Assembly (NCBI GenBank): GCA_045544195.1
Contig: JAZPYO010000055.1
Location: forward strand, 15,050-79,049
DNA from: RGIG7213 sp045544195
GTDB lineage: Bacteria; Bacillota; Clostridia; Oscillospirales; CAG-272
DNA length: 64,000 nucleotides
Direction of reading: 5' to 3'
Below are positions 14,981 through 25,129 of the stretch, in pieces. A model generated the notes under the pieces. It was not told the DNA's origin. It made no database searches and was given only the letters and a program-made list of their open reading frames with translations. The translations under genes were made by a program, and so were the position numbers. Every line of letters begins with the position of its first letter. The stretch's first letter is position 1.

Positions 14981-17950
14981 ATGAATAACACGCTGGAAAT
15001 AAAAAAGCCGACATTTATAAGCAAACTCAAGGCGCTTTTCAGCAGGATAATGTCATCCCCGTCGCTGTATCTTTTAGCCTGCTTTTTACTGCCGCTTCTT
15101 CTGATGTGGACGATATTCATCATAAGAGGCGTTTATCCGTTCGGCGACAAATCGGTGCTTGTGCTTGACCTTAACGCGCAGTACGTTTACTTTTTCGAGG
15201 GAATGAGAGATATCCTTCAGGGCGACGGATCGCCGTTTTACACCTGGTACAGAGCCTTATCGGGCGAGTTTTCGGGAATGTACGCATATTATGTAGCAAG
15301 CCCGTTCGCCATAATAACGCTGTTTTTCTCCGAGGAAGGAATAACAGAATCTTTACTCGCAATGACGCTTTTAAAGTGCGGAAGCATGGGTCTTACATTC
15401 GGATATTATCTGCATAAAACACGTCCGTCAAAGCCCGTTTACGTCATAATGTTCTCCTGTATGTACGCTCTTTCAAGCTATGCGTTCGTGCAGGCTATGA
15501 ATACTATGTGGATGGACGCTTTGATATATCTGCCGCTTATTCTGCTCGGTCTTGAGGCTCTTATAGACAGGGGCAGGTTTCTGCTTTACACAAGCACTCT
15601 TGCCCTTTGCTTCATTGCCAACTTCTACATCGGCTTTATGGTGGCGATATTCGTCGTTCTTTACTTTATGTACTACTACATTTCACGGTATAAGATGTCG
15701 GATTTCGGCAAATTCTTCTTTTCATTTTACAAGTTTGCCTTTTTCTCCGTTATCGGCGCGTGCATTTCCGCTGTGATACTGATACCGACTTATTATTCCC
15801 TGTCATTCGGTAAAAACGATTTTTCAAATCCCACGTATACGTTCTCATCAAAATTCGATTTTCTCGAGATAATAACGCAGATGATGCCCAACTCGTACGA
15901 TACGGTACGGCCTGAGGGCTTGCCGTTCATATACTGCGGTATCGTTGCGATATTGCTTTTGCCCCTTTACTTTCTTACAAGCAGAATACGCACAAGACAG
16001 AGAGTGATGGGCGGTGTCATACTTGCTGTAATGGTGCTTTCGTTCACAGGCTCGACAATCGACCTTTTCTGGCACGGAATGCAGAAGCCCAACTGGCTCA
16101 ATTACCGATACAGCTTTATGTTCATCTTCCTTGTTCTGATATTTGCGTACGATGCATTGCGGTTCTTGAAGATGCAGACATTCCGCGTTGTGTTTGCAAC
16201 AGGCGGAATACTCGGCGTTGTCGTTATGATAATACAAAAGCTCGTTGACGTTGAAAACGGCGAATTTGACTGGCTTTACACAAAAGCCGAAACAAGCGGC
16301 GGATATGAGCCGGGCCTCTTGCTCACTATATGGTTCTGGATGATAATGATAGGCGTCCTTACCGCGCTTTTGTGGGCAGTCGCAAACAAAAAAAGCAAGG
16401 CGGCATCGATCGTTTTATGCTCCGTTGTATGCCTTGAGCTGTTCATAAACGGCATTTACGATATGTTCAAGCTCCACGATGACGTTTACTACTCCACAAG
16501 AACGAGCTACGTTGAATTTTTCGACAGATGGAGAGGAATAACGAACGACGTTCAAAAAAGCGATATTTCCCTTTACCGTATGGAAAAAACGGCGCACCGC
16601 AAGGTAAATGACAATATGACGCTTCGTTTAAGAGGCATTTCGGGATCAACGTCAACGCTTAACGCATCAGTTATAACGCTTTTGAACAAGCTCGGCTACG
16701 CATCAAAATCCCACTGGTCAAAGTACGTCGGAACGAACCCCGTTGCCGACTCCCTTATCGGAATAAAGTACATTCTGACAGACGATGAGAAAAAAATGAT
16801 GCCCGAGTTTGAAAAGCTCCTGCAGCAAATAGACCCGACAAGCGCCGACGTAACGGAGCCTGATATGCTCTACGCATACGAAAACCCCTACGCGCTGCCG
16901 ATGCTTTACGGCGTATCCGAGGATATCCTTGAATACGATTGGAACAGAAAGGATGAGGACGGCAAGATAATCGAATACTCCGCTCCGACGATACTGAACA
17001 GCATCGTTTCCGCAATGCTCGGAGAAGAAACGCAGATATTCGTGCCCGTTGAAATAACGTCAAAGGAAACGGACGGTGTGCGTGAGGCTTACGCAGGCGG
17101 ATATACGCACCACAAGTACGCTCTGCTCGATTCGGGCGGTAAGGGTACTGTCAGCTTCACATTTACCGTTGAACAGTCGGGAAGCATATATATCCACTTC
17201 CCCTCGCAGTATCCGAGAAATACAACGCTTCGCATAAGAGATAACGCGCCGGGCGAAAGCTCGTCAGGCTTCGTTTCAAAGGGCTCGTATCTTACGAACG
17301 AAACGCACTCGATACTTTATATAGGCGAGTACGAAAAGGGCCATGAGGTCACAGTTCAGCTCAACTTAAAGGAAAATGACCTTTATTTCAACTGCAATCA
17401 GGATTATATATTCTTCTTCGACGATAACGCGTTTGAATCAGCGTTCAAAAAGCTCGCTCAAAGCAAGATAAAGGTATCCGATTTCAGCGATACGCATATA
17501 GAAGGAACGATAGACGTACAAAAGGGCGACGAATTGATATTCACATCGATCCCGTATGACGAGGGCTGGACAGTCAAGGTGGACGGCAAAAAAGTCCCCT
17601 TGCAGAAATCACTCAACTCGCTTTTGTGCTTCACAGCATCAGAGGGCGAGCATACAATAGAGCTTTCGTACATCCCGCAGGGCTTTATTATAGGGCTTAT
17701 TGCTTGTATTTTCGGTCTGGCTCTGCTCTGTGCGTTAACGGTCATCGACCTTAAACGCAGAAAAAAGAGAAAAGAGCGCATAATGGCTCTTATCCACTCA
17801 CCGCAGTCAACATACAGTAAGTACCGCGAGCGGCTTTTACAGGTGCAGTCATATGCAAGCGAATCTGAGGACACCTGTCAGGAAAATGACATCGATGACA
17901 CAGCGCAAGACGGCGGAACACCAGATGCCGACACCGAAAAGGCGGAATAA
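14981..17950 (+). CDS. YfhO-family large membrane protein (GT-C-like)
   Basis: A 989-residue protein with about a dozen N-terminal membrane helices, a large outside domain (about 520-890), a final membrane helix near 900 and an acidic cytoplasmic tail. The start of the mature part, VLDLNAQYVYFFEGMRDIL followed by FYTWYRALSGEFSGMYAYY, is characteristic of the YfhO/YfhO-like family. Members are polytopic GT-C-type glycosyltransferases; in Bacillus YfhO helps to glycosylate lipoteichoic acid using a lipid-linked sugar. This protein may therefore decorate a surface polymer, which fits the teichoic-acid-type genes further right. The reaction here is inferred, not shown. The next gene starts 2 bases after its stop. 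Confidence 0.85.
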   Translation: MNNTLEIKKPTFISKLKALFSRIMSSPSLYLLACFLLPLLLMWTIFIIRGVYPFGDKSVLVLDLNAQYVYFFEGMRDILQGDGSPFYTWYRALSGEFSGMYAYYVASPFAIITLFFSEEGITESLLAMTLLKCGSMGLTFGYYLHKTRPSKPVYVIMFSCMYALSSYAFVQAMNTMWMDALIYLPLILLGLEALIDRGRFLLYTSTLALCFIANFYIGFMVAIFVVLYFMYYYISRYKMSDFGKFFFSFYKFAFFSVIGACISAVILIPTYYSLSFGKNDFSNPTYTFSSKFDFLEIITQMMPNSYDTVRPEGLPFIYCGIVAILLLPLYFLTSRIRTRQRVMGGVILAVMVLSFTGSTIDLFWHGMQKPNWLNYRYSFMFIFLVLIFAYDALRFLKMQTFRVVFATGGILGVVVMIIQKLVDVENGEFDWLYTKAETSGGYEPGLLLTIWFWMIMIGVLTALLWAVANKKSKAASIVLCSVVCLELFINGIYDMFKLHDDVYYSTRTSYVEFFDRWRGITNDVQKSDISLYRMEKTAHRKVNDNMTLRLRGISGSTSTLNASVITLLNKLGYASKSHWSKYVGTNPVADSLIGIKYILTDDEKKMMPEFEKLLQQIDPTSADVTEPDMLYAYENPYALPMLYGVSEDILEYDWNRKDEDGKIIEYSAPTILNSIVSAMLGEETQIFVPVEITSKETDGVREAYAGGYTHHKYALLDSGGKGTVSFTFTVEQSGSIYIHFPSQYPRNTTLRIRDNAPGESSSGFVSKGSYLTNETHSILYIGEYEKGHEVTVQLNLKENDLYFNCNQDYIFFFDDNAFESAFKKLAQSKIKVSDFSDTHIEGTIDVQKGDELIFTSIPYDEGWTVKVDGKKVPLQKSLNSLLCFTASEGEHTIELSYIPQGFIIGLIACIFGLALLCALTVIDLKRRKKRKERIMALIHSPQSTYSKYRERLLQVQSYASESEDTCQENDIDDTAQDGGTPDADTEKAE

Positions 17951-17952
17951 GT

Positions 17953-18585
17953 ATGAAAAGCTGTGTTATATACGGAGACAGTATTTCAACGACGAACTTT
18001 TCCGCAGGCGGCTTTCAGCAAACGCTGTGCGATCTGCTCGGCGCTGAAAAAATGATAAATCTTGCAGAAAACGCCGCAGCTCTTTCCTCAGGCTATCCGT
18101 ATTCGGTATACGATAAGATAATGCAGGAAAAGCCGGATGACGATGTACAGCTCGTCATTCTGTGGGCGGGGACTAACGATTGGTACTACGGCGTACCGCT
18201 TGGAGAATATGACAGCCGCTTAAGCACGGATTTCTGCGGATGTCTGAGAGGGGCGGTGCTGAAAGCATGCGAGCTTTATCCGAAAAGCGCCGTTATATGC
18301 GTAAGCCCCATTTACAGATATTCCGAATACGACGGACAAGCGGATAAATTTCAGGCGTTTGACACAAAAAACAGCGCAGGCTATACCCTTTACGATTACT
18401 ATAAGGCAATGCAGGCAGTTTCCGAAAGAGTAGGCTTTCCGCTCTGCGATATGCGTACCTTAAGCGCGATAAACTCAGCCAATCACAAGATATATCTGCG
18501 TGACGGCGTGCATCCCACGGTTCTGGGATACAAAAGAATTGCTAATATTCTGTATGATTTTGCAGAAAAATATATTTTAAAATAA
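17953..18585 (+). CDS. SGNH/GDSL-type hydrolase
   Basis: A 210-residue cytoplasmic-looking esterase of the SGNH fold. Block I is YGDSIST (Ser near residue 10), block III is WAGTNDWYYG (Asn), and block V is LRDGVHPTVLG (Asp and His). It hydrolyses an ester, perhaps an acylated carbohydrate or lysophospholipid. No signal peptide is visible. The gene lies 2 bases behind the YfhO-like gene and 15 bases before ilvE, so it is co-transcribed. A role in deacylating a surface glycan is possible but unproven. Confidence 0.85.
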   Translation: MKSCVIYGDSISTTNFSAGGFQQTLCDLLGAEKMINLAENAAALSSGYPYSVYDKIMQEKPDDDVQLVILWAGTNDWYYGVPLGEYDSRLSTDFCGCLRGAVLKACELYPKSAVICVSPIYRYSEYDGQADKFQAFDTKNSAGYTLYDYYKAMQAVSERVGFPLCDMRTLSAINSANHKIYLRDGVHPTVLGYKRIANILYDFAEKYILK

Positions 18586-18600
18586 ATGGAGATGAAAAAA

Positions 18601-19671
18601 ATGCTTAACATCACAAAGCAAAGAACAGCAAATCCCAAGGTAAAGCCCGATTATGACAATCTGGGCTTCGGTAAATACTTTACCGACCATATGTTCCTTA
18701 TGAACTACAGCACGGAAAAGGGCTGGCACGACGCAAGGATCGTTCCTTACGCTCCGCTTCCCCTTGACCCGTCGGCAATGGTATTCCACTACGCTCAGGA
18801 AATGTTTGAGGGTATGAAGGCTTACAAGACACCTGACGGCGGCGTACAGCTTTTCAGACCTATGAAGAACATCGAGCGTATGGCAAATACCTGCGAAAGA
18901 CTCTGCATACCGAAGATCCCCAACGACGACGTTCTGCAGGCTATTTCCGAAACGGTTCTTTTCGATGAGGACTGGATACCCACAAAGGTAGGCACGTCGC
19001 TTTACATCCGTCCTTTCATAATCGCAACCGATCCTATGCTCGGCGTACATCCGTCACACACATACATCTTCTGCATAATCCTTTCACCCGTTGCGGCGTA
19101 CTATGCAGAGGGCATCAACCCCGTTAAGATATTCATCGAAAGAGAATATGTAAGAGCCGTTAAGGGCGGCACGGGCTTTGCAAAGGTAGGCGGAAACTAC
19201 GCAGCATCGCTCAAGGGTCAGGAAAAGGCTAACGCTCTGGGCTATTCTCAGGTCCTCTGGCTTGACGGTATACACAGAAAGTATATCGACGAGGTAGGCG
19301 CGATGAACGTATTCTTCGTTATCGGAGATGAGGTAATAACACCCTCGCTTGAAGATGGCAACATTCTTCCGGGTGTTACAAGAGGCTCGTGCGTTGAGCT
19401 TCTCAAGAGCTGGGGCGTAAAGGTATCTGAGCGCGCGCTGTCCGTTGACGAGCTTTATGAGGCATACGACAAGGGCGAATTGAAGGAAGCGTTCGGCACA
19501 GGTACTGCCGCTGTTATATCCCCCATCGGCTCTCTTGACGATGAAAACAAGAAGGCAGTTATAAACGGAGGCAAGATCGGTCCTATCTCACAGAAGCTGT
19601 ATGACACTCTCACAGGCATTCAGTGGGGTACTGTTGCAGATCCGTTCGGCTGGACAGTAAAGATAAAATAA
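18601..19671 (+). CDS. ilvE: Branched-chain amino acid aminotransferase
   Basis: A 356-residue class IV PLP aminotransferase of the BCAT2 type. It carries MVFHYAQEMFEGMKAY and GGTGFAKVGGNYAASL with the PLP lysine near 195, then EVGAMNVFFV and GTGTAAVISPIG. It performs the last step of valine, leucine and isoleucine synthesis and the first of their breakdown. I prefer ATG 18601 to 18586 because GGAGATG is then the ribosome-binding site and the protein starts MLNITK, as in close relatives. No other ilv/leu genes are in the window. Confidence 0.94.
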   Translation: MLNITKQRTANPKVKPDYDNLGFGKYFTDHMFLMNYSTEKGWHDARIVPYAPLPLDPSAMVFHYAQEMFEGMKAYKTPDGGVQLFRPMKNIERMANTCERLCIPKIPNDDVLQAISETVLFDEDWIPTKVGTSLYIRPFIIATDPMLGVHPSHTYIFCIILSPVAAYYAEGINPVKIFIEREYVRAVKGGTGFAKVGGNYAASLKGQEKANALGYSQVLWLDGIHRKYIDEVGAMNVFFVIGDEVITPSLEDGNILPGVTRGSCVELLKSWGVKVSERALSVDELYEAYDKGELKEAFGTGTAAVISPIGSLDDENKKAVINGGKIGPISQKLYDTLTGIQWGTVADPFGWTVKIK

Positions 19672-20538
19672 TTGAATTACGTTATAACAAATGAGCATGA
19701 TGGGCTGCTGCTGCGTACATTTTTGCAGCAGCAGCTCCTTCTGTCAAGTGCAGAAATAACACGTCTCAAGGCAAAGGAAAACGGGATAACGGTAAACGGC
19801 AGACACGCAACGGTAAGATATATTCTGCGCTCAGGCGACTGCGTTTGCATTGATATATCCGATACGCAACAGTCTGACATATGCAAAACGGACATTCCGA
19901 TATCCGTTCTGTACGAGGACGAGCATATAATAGCGCTTGACAAGGTAAGCGGAATGCCGACGCATCCGTCGCACAATCACTATGATGATACGCTTGCAAA
20001 CGCCCTTTTGTATTATTTTGAAAAAAATGGGCAAAACTCTGTATTCAGAGCGGTAACACGGCTTGATAAGGACACATCGGGCATCGTTCTGTGCGCAAAG
20101 AATGCATATGCATGCGCAAGGCTTTCGTCGGATATGCAAAACGGAAAATTCAAAAAAAGCTATATTGCGCTCGTCCACGGCGACATTCAGGCGCGCGGCG
20201 TGATAAACAAAAACATACGCAGACGTGAAAAAAGCGTTATTTTGCGGTGCGTGTGCAGCGAAAACGAGGGAAGATCAGCTATCACAGAATACGAAAAAAT
20301 ATCGTATAAAAACGGTATATCGTTTGTTTCCTTAACAGCCGTAACAGGCAGAACGCACCAGCTGAGAGTCCACTGTCAGTACATGGGATGCGCCATAGTA
20401 GGAGATGCTCTGTACGGTATAAATGACGGCGAAAAGCTGATGCTTCACGCCAAAAGACTTACGTTCCCGCACCCTGTGACGCAAAAGCTCATAACGGTAG
20501 ACAGTCCCATTCCCGAAAGGTTCAAACGGTTTATATAA
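19672..20538 (+). CDS. RluA-family pseudouridine synthase
   Basis: A 288-residue RluA/RluD-type enzyme. An S4-like RNA-binding N-terminus (about 1-60) is followed by the catalytic domain with the signature RLDKDTSGIVLCAKN (Asp nucleophile) and GRTHQLRVHCQYMG. It converts uridine to pseudouridine in rRNA or tRNA; the exact site cannot be told. The start is a TTG placed directly at the stop of ilvE, with no good ribosome-binding site. Translational coupling is likely. The protein aligns from there with the family start. Its stop is one base before the next ATG. Confidence 0.9.
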   Translation: MNYVITNEHDGLLLRTFLQQQLLLSSAEITRLKAKENGITVNGRHATVRYILRSGDCVCIDISDTQQSDICKTDIPISVLYEDEHIIALDKVSGMPTHPSHNHYDDTLANALLYYFEKNGQNSVFRAVTRLDKDTSGIVLCAKNAYACARLSSDMQNGKFKKSYIALVHGDIQARGVINKNIRRREKSVILRCVCSENEGRSAITEYEKISYKNGISFVSLTAVTGRTHQLRVHCQYMGCAIVGDALYGINDGEKLMLHAKRLTFPHPVTQKLITVDSPIPERFKRFI

Positions 20539-20539
20539 T

Positions 20540-21658
20540 ATGGTAAAAATAAAATCATTAATAAATAGGTACGTGCCAACGCCGTCAGCGGTCATAATGT
20601 GCGTTTTTTTATTCAGTCTTATAATATGGGGCATATGCCGCGCTTCAACACCGTTTGCTGATTTCTGGAACGTGCATATAGGCTCTGTGATAAGAGGTAC
20701 GCTTGCGTATGCTACGGGATGGATACCGTTTTCTCTGGCTGAATTTGTTCTGCTTTCAATGCCTGTAACAATGGTGTGCCTTATCGTACACGCCTGGCGC
20801 TCGGAAACGAATACAACGCAGCAGATGGTGCGTTACCTGTTCGGCATCTTCTCCATTCCCGCCGTTGTATTTTCAATACTTTTGCTCGGCTTCAGCGCAG
20901 GGTACTGCACGCAAGCAGTAGACGAAAGGCTATCGCTTGAAAAGCAGCCCGTGTCGAGCTATGAGCTTTACGATACGGCAAAATGGCTTTTGGAAAACGC
21001 AAATAAAGAAGCGTCATCGCTTTCATACAGTCAAAGCGGGGCATCTGTAATGCCGTACACGCTTTCAGAGCTTGACGGTAAAATAAATGCCGCATACAAG
21101 CCCATATGCGAAAAGTACCCATTCATTCAAGAGCTGAATACATCGGTAAAGCCCGTTGCAATGTCTGAAATATGGACGTATACGCACATTTCGGGCGTTT
21201 ATACGTTCTTCACGGGCGAGGCAAATATAAATACGAATTTCCCCGAATACACTCTGCCGTTTACGGTAGCGCACGAAATGGCTCACCAAAGAGGAATAAG
21301 CCGCGAGGAAGAAGCGAATTTCATAGCGTTTCTCGTATGCACGTCCTCGGACGATCCGTACATCCGTTACAGCGGATATATTTCCGTATACGAATATGTG
21401 GCATCGGCTCTTTACAAGGCAGACAGCGAGCTTTATTTCTCGCTCATATCGAGCAGTATGACTCCGAGCGTTAAGGGCGAGCTTATCTGCTTTGACGAAT
21501 TTTTCGAAAAATACCGAACCAGCAAGGCATCCGACGTTGTGTCAACCGTTCAGGACGCATACCTGCAAGGCCAGGGACAAAGCGAGGGAAGCAGATCGTA
21601 CAACCTTGTGACCGACCTTGCCGTAGCATACTACAAGGCAAATATTGCAAAGGACTGA
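20540..21658 (+). CDS. DUF3810-type membrane metallopeptidase-like protein
   Basis: A 372-residue protein with three N-terminal membrane helices (about 16-34, 61-85, 101-122) and a large C-terminal domain. It contains the zinc-protease signature VAHEMAHQRG (His245-Glu246-x2-His249), followed by REEEANFIAFLVC with a Glu in the position of a third ligand. This is the layout of DUF3810 proteins, a family of predicted membrane-bound zinc peptidases of unknown substrate. The active site probably faces the outside. It is the last gene of the ilvE-rlu transcript, ahead of a strong bidirectional terminator. Confidence 0.8.
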   Translation: MVKIKSLINRYVPTPSAVIMCVFLFSLIIWGICRASTPFADFWNVHIGSVIRGTLAYATGWIPFSLAEFVLLSMPVTMVCLIVHAWRSETNTTQQMVRYLFGIFSIPAVVFSILLLGFSAGYCTQAVDERLSLEKQPVSSYELYDTAKWLLENANKEASSLSYSQSGASVMPYTLSELDGKINAAYKPICEKYPFIQELNTSVKPVAMSEIWTYTHISGVYTFFTGEANINTNFPEYTLPFTVAHEMAHQRGISREEEANFIAFLVCTSSDDPYIRYSGYISVYEYVASALYKADSELYFSLISSSMTPSVKGELICFDEFFEKYRTSKASDVVSTVQDAYLQGQGQSEGSRSYNLVTDLAVAYYKANIAKD

Positions 21659-21693
21659 TACAAACGCATCTGATAAAGCAAAACGATAAAAAC

Positions 21694-21726
21694 ATCCCCG
21701 TTACCGACGTTTCGGTAACGGGGATA
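21694..21726. terminator. Bidirectional intrinsic terminator
   Basis: ATCCCCGTTACCG (21694-21706), a six-base loop and CGGTAACGGGGAT (21713-21725) form a 13-bp perfect stem between two convergent genes. It can serve both the DUF3810 gene and the dockerin gene. Confidence 0.8.
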
Positions 21727-21733
21727 TTCGTTA

Positions 21734-23851
21734 TCAGTCTATGGGTCTGTATGCGTAGTAGAATGTGGGCTGATCGGCTGTTCCTATTCTTTCAACGAAC
21801 GGTGCTTTACCGTCAAGGAAATAATTATACGGTACACCGTTTCTGTTCGTAGGCAAATATCTGATTCTTTCCACTGCTCCGTGGTCATATCTTAAGTACA
21901 GATTTCCGCCCATATTGTTACTTGCGCAGATAAATGCGTGTCCGGGTGTTCCGGGCTTCGTATAGTCATACGTTGTAAATACAAGGTCGCCGGGCTTGAG
22001 CTGTGAGGGGTCTGTGATCTTGATATATCCAAGAGTCGGTACCCATTTAACCTGCTCGTAAACAACGGGACCGTGCTCTGTGACGTTTCCTCTGTCTGAT
22101 CTTACGCCGCTGAGCCACAGCGCCCAGTCAACGAGTCTGTCACAGCTGCTGCATCTTTCATCTTTTACGGTAGGATTGTTGATGTCGAGGTTCTGCCAGT
22201 TATAACCGGGGTTGATGTCGGCGTGGCCGTAAACAAATCCGTGAGCCGCCGCAAAGTCAGATGCGCGCTTTGCATTGTAAAGTATCTTTGCCGCCATATA
22301 CGAAGGACACGGATTGTAAACGAGATTGCCGCCAAGATCGTATACTACCTGACCTAAGTAATCCTTCGTGTTTTTCTTTGCTTCTTCAAGCGAATGGTAT
22401 CTGCCGTAAACTATCTTGTTGTACGGGCAGGATATCTTGTATGCGGGAAGCTCATTAACAGCATCGGTTATTTTGAACTGCTGAGCGGCAGAAGCGTTAT
22501 ACGTATATATATGAATATTTCCGTTTTCAATATCAAGGCCGCCGTGTACGTCAAGCACAAAATTCTGATCCTGCGCAGAACGCAGTATAGCTCTGCCGTC
22601 CTTCATGTAAATGTACCAGCGCTGAGCCTTTGTATCGTTGCTCTGGAAGGTCTGTACGTTCGTCAGGTTTGTCATCTGCGCTCCCGTAATATCAAGAGCC
22701 TTGCCGTTATACGTGCTTGTTATCTTATACGTGCCGTCTGACTGAAGCTCGAAATTCCAGTACTGGCTCTGAGATGTTATACAAGCGTTGCCGTTTTCTT
22801 CGGCTGATAACTTTCTTGAACCGAATGAAAGATTTGCATAGAAGCGAGCAGGGAAATCAAGAGGCGAGAAGCGGTCAAAATAGCCTGCGTCATCTGTCTG
22901 CACGTTATCTATCTTGCTTATGTTGAATATCTGCGCCTTGGTGTAGTTCAAGCCGTATATCTGTACGTTTGCGCCTGCATCCTCAGAGCTTCCGTGAACG
23001 TCAAGGGCTCTGTCGTCTGCGCATTTTGTCAAAAATACATATCCGCCGTTATGCTCTACAATATGCCATTTCTGGTTTGCGGCCTTTACGTTGGTGTATA
23101 CGCCGACATTCGTGCTGTAATCCGTCGATGAGTAAGCAACGTCAAGAACGGTGCGCATAGCGAGGTTTTCGATAGAATATGATCCGTCAATATTGCGTGT
23201 GAAGTGCCATATCTGCGAGGGGGAAGAAGCATTCTTGCCCATTGCAACAACGTTGTTGTCAACGCTTACGCCGACAGAGTTGTTTGTGTATGACAGATCT
23301 ATCGTTGCATAAAAATCGTCTCCGAGATCGGCTGCGGGCATATCTGCTGCCGCGTGCTCGGGCACGTTTTCAATAACATATTCAGATGCCTTCTTGATGT
23401 CCGATGCATCGAGCTTGCCGTCCTTGTTAAGATCAAGACTGAGCGCAATGTTGGATGTTGTATCGCCATCGTCTATCATCTTCTTCGCGCGGATGATATC
23501 CTTCGATGTAACATATGTATCTCCGTTTATATCGCCGTTAACAAAAAGCGTATATGTTACAGTATCGGTAATGAGCTTGTAGCCCGTGCCGACTCTGGAT
23601 GCTTCCGCGACCCTGTATCCCGAGGGCTTTTCAACATGGCTTGCGCCGGGTATTTCGGAAACAAGCTCCTTTACGGTCGTATCGTCAGCGATATCCTTGA
23701 TATAATTTCCGTCTATCGTATAAGACAGAGCGCCTTCAGCGTCAAGCGCGTTTTTGACCGAGGCTATCATCTCAGATGCCGCAAAAACAGACGGCAAAAG
23801 AATAGCCAGCGTCATGGCAATGACGGAAAGCCTTAGCAATTTCTTTTTCAT
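21734..23851 (-). CDS. Secreted dockerin/ricin-lectin/cysteine-peptidase-like protein
   Basis: A 705-residue exported protein. It has a signal peptide (about 1-25) and a small N-terminal domain. A dockerin type I follows (about 108-165), with two calcium-loop repeats: GDINGDTYVTSKDIIRAKKM and DLNKDGKLDASDIKKASEYV. Two ricin-type beta-trefoil lectin domains (about 180-310 and 335-460) show QIW, QKW, QRW and QQF motifs at repeat ends. The C-terminal domain (about 480-705) has CSSCDRLVDWALWLSG and GTPGHAFICAS and resembles NlpC/P60 or CHAP-type cysteine peptidases. It may bind glycans and cut peptidoglycan. The dockerin predicts docking to a cohesin protein, none of which is in the window. Confidence 0.8.
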   Translation of the reverse strand: MKKKLLRLSVIAMTLAILLPSVFAASEMIASVKNALDAEGALSYTIDGNYIKDIADDTTVKELVSEIPGASHVEKPSGYRVAEASRVGTGYKLITDTVTYTLFVNGDINGDTYVTSKDIIRAKKMIDDGDTTSNIALSLDLNKDGKLDASDIKKASEYVIENVPEHAAADMPAADLGDDFYATIDLSYTNNSVGVSVDNNVVAMGKNASSPSQIWHFTRNIDGSYSIENLAMRTVLDVAYSSTDYSTNVGVYTNVKAANQKWHIVEHNGGYVFLTKCADDRALDVHGSSEDAGANVQIYGLNYTKAQIFNISKIDNVQTDDAGYFDRFSPLDFPARFYANLSFGSRKLSAEENGNACITSQSQYWNFELQSDGTYKITSTYNGKALDITGAQMTNLTNVQTFQSNDTKAQRWYIYMKDGRAILRSAQDQNFVLDVHGGLDIENGNIHIYTYNASAAQQFKITDAVNELPAYKISCPYNKIVYGRYHSLEEAKKNTKDYLGQVVYDLGGNLVYNPCPSYMAAKILYNAKRASDFAAAHGFVYGHADINPGYNWQNLDINNPTVKDERCSSCDRLVDWALWLSGVRSDRGNVTEHGPVVYEQVKWVPTLGYIKITDPSQLKPGDLVFTTYDYTKPGTPGHAFICASNNMGGNLYLRYDHGAVERIRYLPTNRNGVPYNYFLDGKAPFVERIGTADQPTFYYAYRPID

Positions 23852-24067
23852 AGCTTTACCTCTCTCAAAAGCAATGTTTATATAATAATATTAACTAAAT
23901 AAAACGAAAAAAACAATGTACATTCTGTAAATTTGATAAAATCGTTAATTATGTATATATAGCCGCAGGCTTTTTTGTGTAATATTCACAACAATATTAC
24001 GTATTATGTACTGCATTGAAGCGTTTTTTCGCAGAAATACCAAAAAGCCTTCAATGCACATTCTGTA
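23852..24067. other. Intergenic region with a hairpin
   Basis: An AT-rich 216-bp gap upstream of the dockerin gene and downstream of gpr (both minus strand). TGCATTGAAG (24012-24021) can pair with CTTCAATGCA (24049-24058), forming a long hairpin behind gpr. The T run after it on the minus strand is weak, so terminator function is uncertain. Confidence 0.45.
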
Positions 24068-24985
24068 TTACATATACATCATTTCCTCATATGTCAGCGA
24101 TCTGTGATAAGCCTTGCTTATAGCGTATCCGACAAGCCGTGCCATTTCATCCACCGCAACATCACAGTCCTTTGAGCAAACGTATGTGTTGCCCTTGCAG
24201 CCCGAGCTTGCCATAGCAGCTTCAATTCCGTCCTTGCCGACACCTGCATTTTCGAGCGCGTCGCGTACAAAGGTTCTGGCATCTATAACTGTCGGAACGC
24301 CGATGCATACAGTTTTTACACCGACCGTTCTTTCAGATATTTCCCCTCTGTCATTTCCGACACCGCTTCCTGGGCTTATGCCCCCATCTGTTATCTGAAC
24401 ACTGCACGCAAGAGACTGCGCCTGTCGGCAGGCAAGCGCATCAACTGCAATCACACATTCCGCCCCCGTAGCCTTCACCGCCGAGCGTATGAGCTGACAG
24501 GCATCTATTCCCGTCTGCGCAAGCACCCCGGGAACTATCGCTGACACCTCTCCAAGACCGACAGAATCGTATATTTTTTTCTCGTACTGCTTTATATGGC
24601 GTGATACGACAAGATTATGACACGCCAACGGCCCTATCGCATCGGCAGTTATATACCTGTTTCCAAGCCCTGCGACAAGGACAGGCGCGTGAACGTCGCA
24701 CAGCGTAGATATTATCCTTACAAGCTCATTTGACGCCCTTTTGAAGCTATTGAAATCGCTCAGCCACAGCTTGCCCGTGTACAGCGAATAGTATTCGCCC
24801 TTTGGCTTTCCGAGGAGCTTTTCTCCGTTTTCGTTCACGATGGATACCCGACTTATCTTCAGCCCGTTTTTTTCATATTCGCTGTACTTTATTCCGTCAG
24901 GCTCTCCGCTGTGCGTTTTGGAATACTCCTTCATATATTCTCCGCGAAGCTCGCCTGCCATATCCGTTCGTATGCTTATACTCAT
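24068..24985 (-). CDS. gpr: Spore germination protease GPR
   Basis: A 305-residue protease that degrades small acid-soluble spore proteins during germination. It is made as an inactive zymogen in the forespore. Family hallmarks are the N-terminal SIRTDMAGE (processing region), VLVAGLGNRYITADAIGP, GVLAQTGIDACQLI, VIAVDALACRQ and the GSGVGNDRGEIS block. I chose the ATG at 24985 because AGAGGGA lies about 8 bases upstream; 22 extra upstream codons are not typical of GPR. Expression is expected in the forespore under SigG (family knowledge). Its usual partner spoIIP is at 10.5 kb. Confidence 0.94.
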   Translation of the reverse strand: MSISIRTDMAGELRGEYMKEYSKTHSGEPDGIKYSEYEKNGLKISRVSIVNENGEKLLGKPKGEYYSLYTGKLWLSDFNSFKRASNELVRIISTLCDVHAPVLVAGLGNRYITADAIGPLACHNLVVSRHIKQYEKKIYDSVGLGEVSAIVPGVLAQTGIDACQLIRSAVKATGAECVIAVDALACRQAQSLACSVQITDGGISPGSGVGNDRGEISERTVGVKTVCIGVPTVIDARTFVRDALENAGVGKDGIEAAMASSGCKGNTYVCSKDCDVAVDEMARLVGYAISKAYHRSLTYEEMMYM

Positions 24986-25129
24986 TTCAATTCCCTCTTT
25001 CACTGTTTTTGTATATTTATCATTGTCAAAATTAAAAGGGATAATACGCAATAACCGAAACGCTTGAAAAATTCACAGTTTTATGAAATAATGATGCGGA
25101 AAATACACAAAGTAAAGCGGGAGATACAT

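Noticed and set aside
23940..24067. Strong terminator behind gpr
   Set aside because: The TGCATTGAAG/CTTCAATGCA hairpin is real but has a long loop and no clear T run, so function is left open.
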